DNA of 6,560 nt from Elusimicrobiota bacterium (GTDB taxonomy: Bacteria; Elusimicrobiota; Elusimicrobia; Elusimicrobiales; UBA9959). The stretch spans positions 1-6,560 of the forward strand of contig JAKLEK010000083.1 of assembly GCA_022703115.1 (NCBI GenBank). The letters run 5' to 3'. The notes below the pieces were generated by a model. The model was not told where the DNA came from. It worked only from the letters and a program-made list of their open reading frames with translations, and did no database searches. This document shows positions 5,992-6,560 of the stretch, piece by piece (positions within the stretch are counted from its first letter, which is position 1; each line of letters starts with the position of its first letter). A program made the translations under genes and the position numbers.

Positions 5992-6010
5992 CGCCCGAAG
6001 CCGCCGGGCG
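5992..6010. terminator. Weak stem between convergent rimO and TPR gene
   Basis: CGCCCG (5992-5997) pairs with CGGGCG (6005-6010) around a 7-base loop in the 27-base gap between the two stop codons. It is symmetric and could serve both strands. There is no T-tract on either side, so intrinsic termination is uncertain and it may only reflect high G+C. Confidence 0.25.
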
Positions 6011-6014
6011 GGCC

Positions 6015-6560
6015 TCAGGGCGGCGGCAGCGGGCCCGGCAGTTCTTTTTCCGAGAAAGGCTTCTTAAGATAGCGGTCTATGAACTCGACGAATCCCCACT
6101 CGTCGTTATAGGAGCGGGCTTCCCTGTAGAATTCCAGCGCCTGCGGCCGCTGGCCTTTCAGGTCCGATACGTTGCCCTGTCTGACCAGCGCCCATACGGC
6201 CCAGCGGGCCGGATGAACGGCCCGGTCGTCCTTTATCGTATCGGCGGCCCTGCGGAAATACTCCAGGGCCTCCTCTTTCCTGTTCTCCGCCAGACAGATG
6301 GAACCCAGGGCCGAAAGTATGCGCGGCAGGTATCTGCGCCTGTAGGCCGGAACGCCCTCGCCGACCCGCTTCAGGTATTCCAGCGCCTCCTTTCTGGCCT
6401 CCTCGTACTGTCCGGCCTCGTAAAGCGAAACGATCTGGACGAAATGCATCTGCGGATGGAGCGGATATGCCTTGCGCAGTTCCGCGGACCATTTGACGGC
6501 GGTCCTGGGGTCCTTGAACCGGCTGTCCGGGTCGGTGAATATCTCGATCAGCAGCAGCTC
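6015..6560 (-). CDS. Tetratricopeptide-repeat protein, 5' end outside window
   Basis: The frame is open from the right edge to the TGA at 6017-6015, giving the C-terminal 181 residues. An ATG at 6449 exists, but the frame continues upstream without a stop and with protein-like sequence (LLLIEIFTDPDSRFKD), so that is probably not the start. At least three TPR-like helix pairs are visible (partial numbering): about 36-68 (SLYEAGQYEEARKEALEYL), 78-111 (LGSICLAENRKEEALEYF) and 119-151 (LKGQRPQALEFYREA). TPRs are protein-binding scaffolds, so no specific function can be given. The tail is proline-rich (LPGPLPPP). No signal peptide can be judged because the N-terminus is missing. The gene converges on rimO with a 27-base gap. 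Confidence 0.8.
   Translation of the reverse strand, partial: ELLLIEIFTDPDSRFKDPRTAVKWSAELRKAYPLHPQMHFVQIVSLYEAGQYEEARKEALEYLKRVGEGVPAYRRRYLPRILSALGSICLAENRKEEALEYFRRAADTIKDDRAVHPARWAVWALVRQGNVSDLKGQRPQALEFYREARSYNDEWGFVEFIDRYLKKPFSEKELPGPLPPP

Overview
The window is a compact, GC-rich bacterial chromosome segment (about 60% G+C by eye). It holds six protein genes; two of them run off the window ends. From left to right: korA on the minus strand (2-oxoglutarate:ferredoxin oxidoreductase alpha subunit, 3' end missing), a 353-base divergent intergenic region, then sucC, sucD, a corA-family transporter gene and rimO on the plus strand, and a convergent TPR-protein gene on the minus strand (5' end missing). 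There are no tRNA or rRNA genes, CRISPR arrays, insertion sequences or recognisable phage parts.

korA, sucC and sucD belong to one pathway step. KorA makes (or, in reverse, consumes) succinyl-CoA using ferredoxin and 2-oxoglutarate. SucCD interconverts succinyl-CoA and succinate with nucleotide phosphorylation. Genes for the two enzymes start back to back from a shared control region. Use of the ferredoxin enzyme points to an anaerobe or a low-redox metabolism, with either an oxidative or a reductive TCA branch. sucC, sucD and corA look like one transcription unit (12-base gap, then a 4-base ATGA overlap). rimO follows 40 bases later with no obvious terminator between, so it may be read through.

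The taxon cannot be fixed from this sequence. GC-rich DNA, strong use of the ATA isoleucine codon and a two-subunit-type KorA fit several little-cultured anaerobic phyla. Elusimicrobiota or a similar lineage is a weak guess only.

The part worth a second look is the korA-sucC intergenic region. An AT-rich island with a perfect TATAAT faces korA. Next to it is a perfect 14-bp inverted repeat around a 39-nt loop, followed by a nearly unbroken series of GC-rich hairpins that ends directly at the sucC ribosome-binding site. No gene or known RNA family I recognise explains it. A structured mRNA leader, a regulator site or a lineage-specific palindromic repeat are all possible. The second oddity is the CorA-family protein, in which the signature GMN is replaced by GMG.
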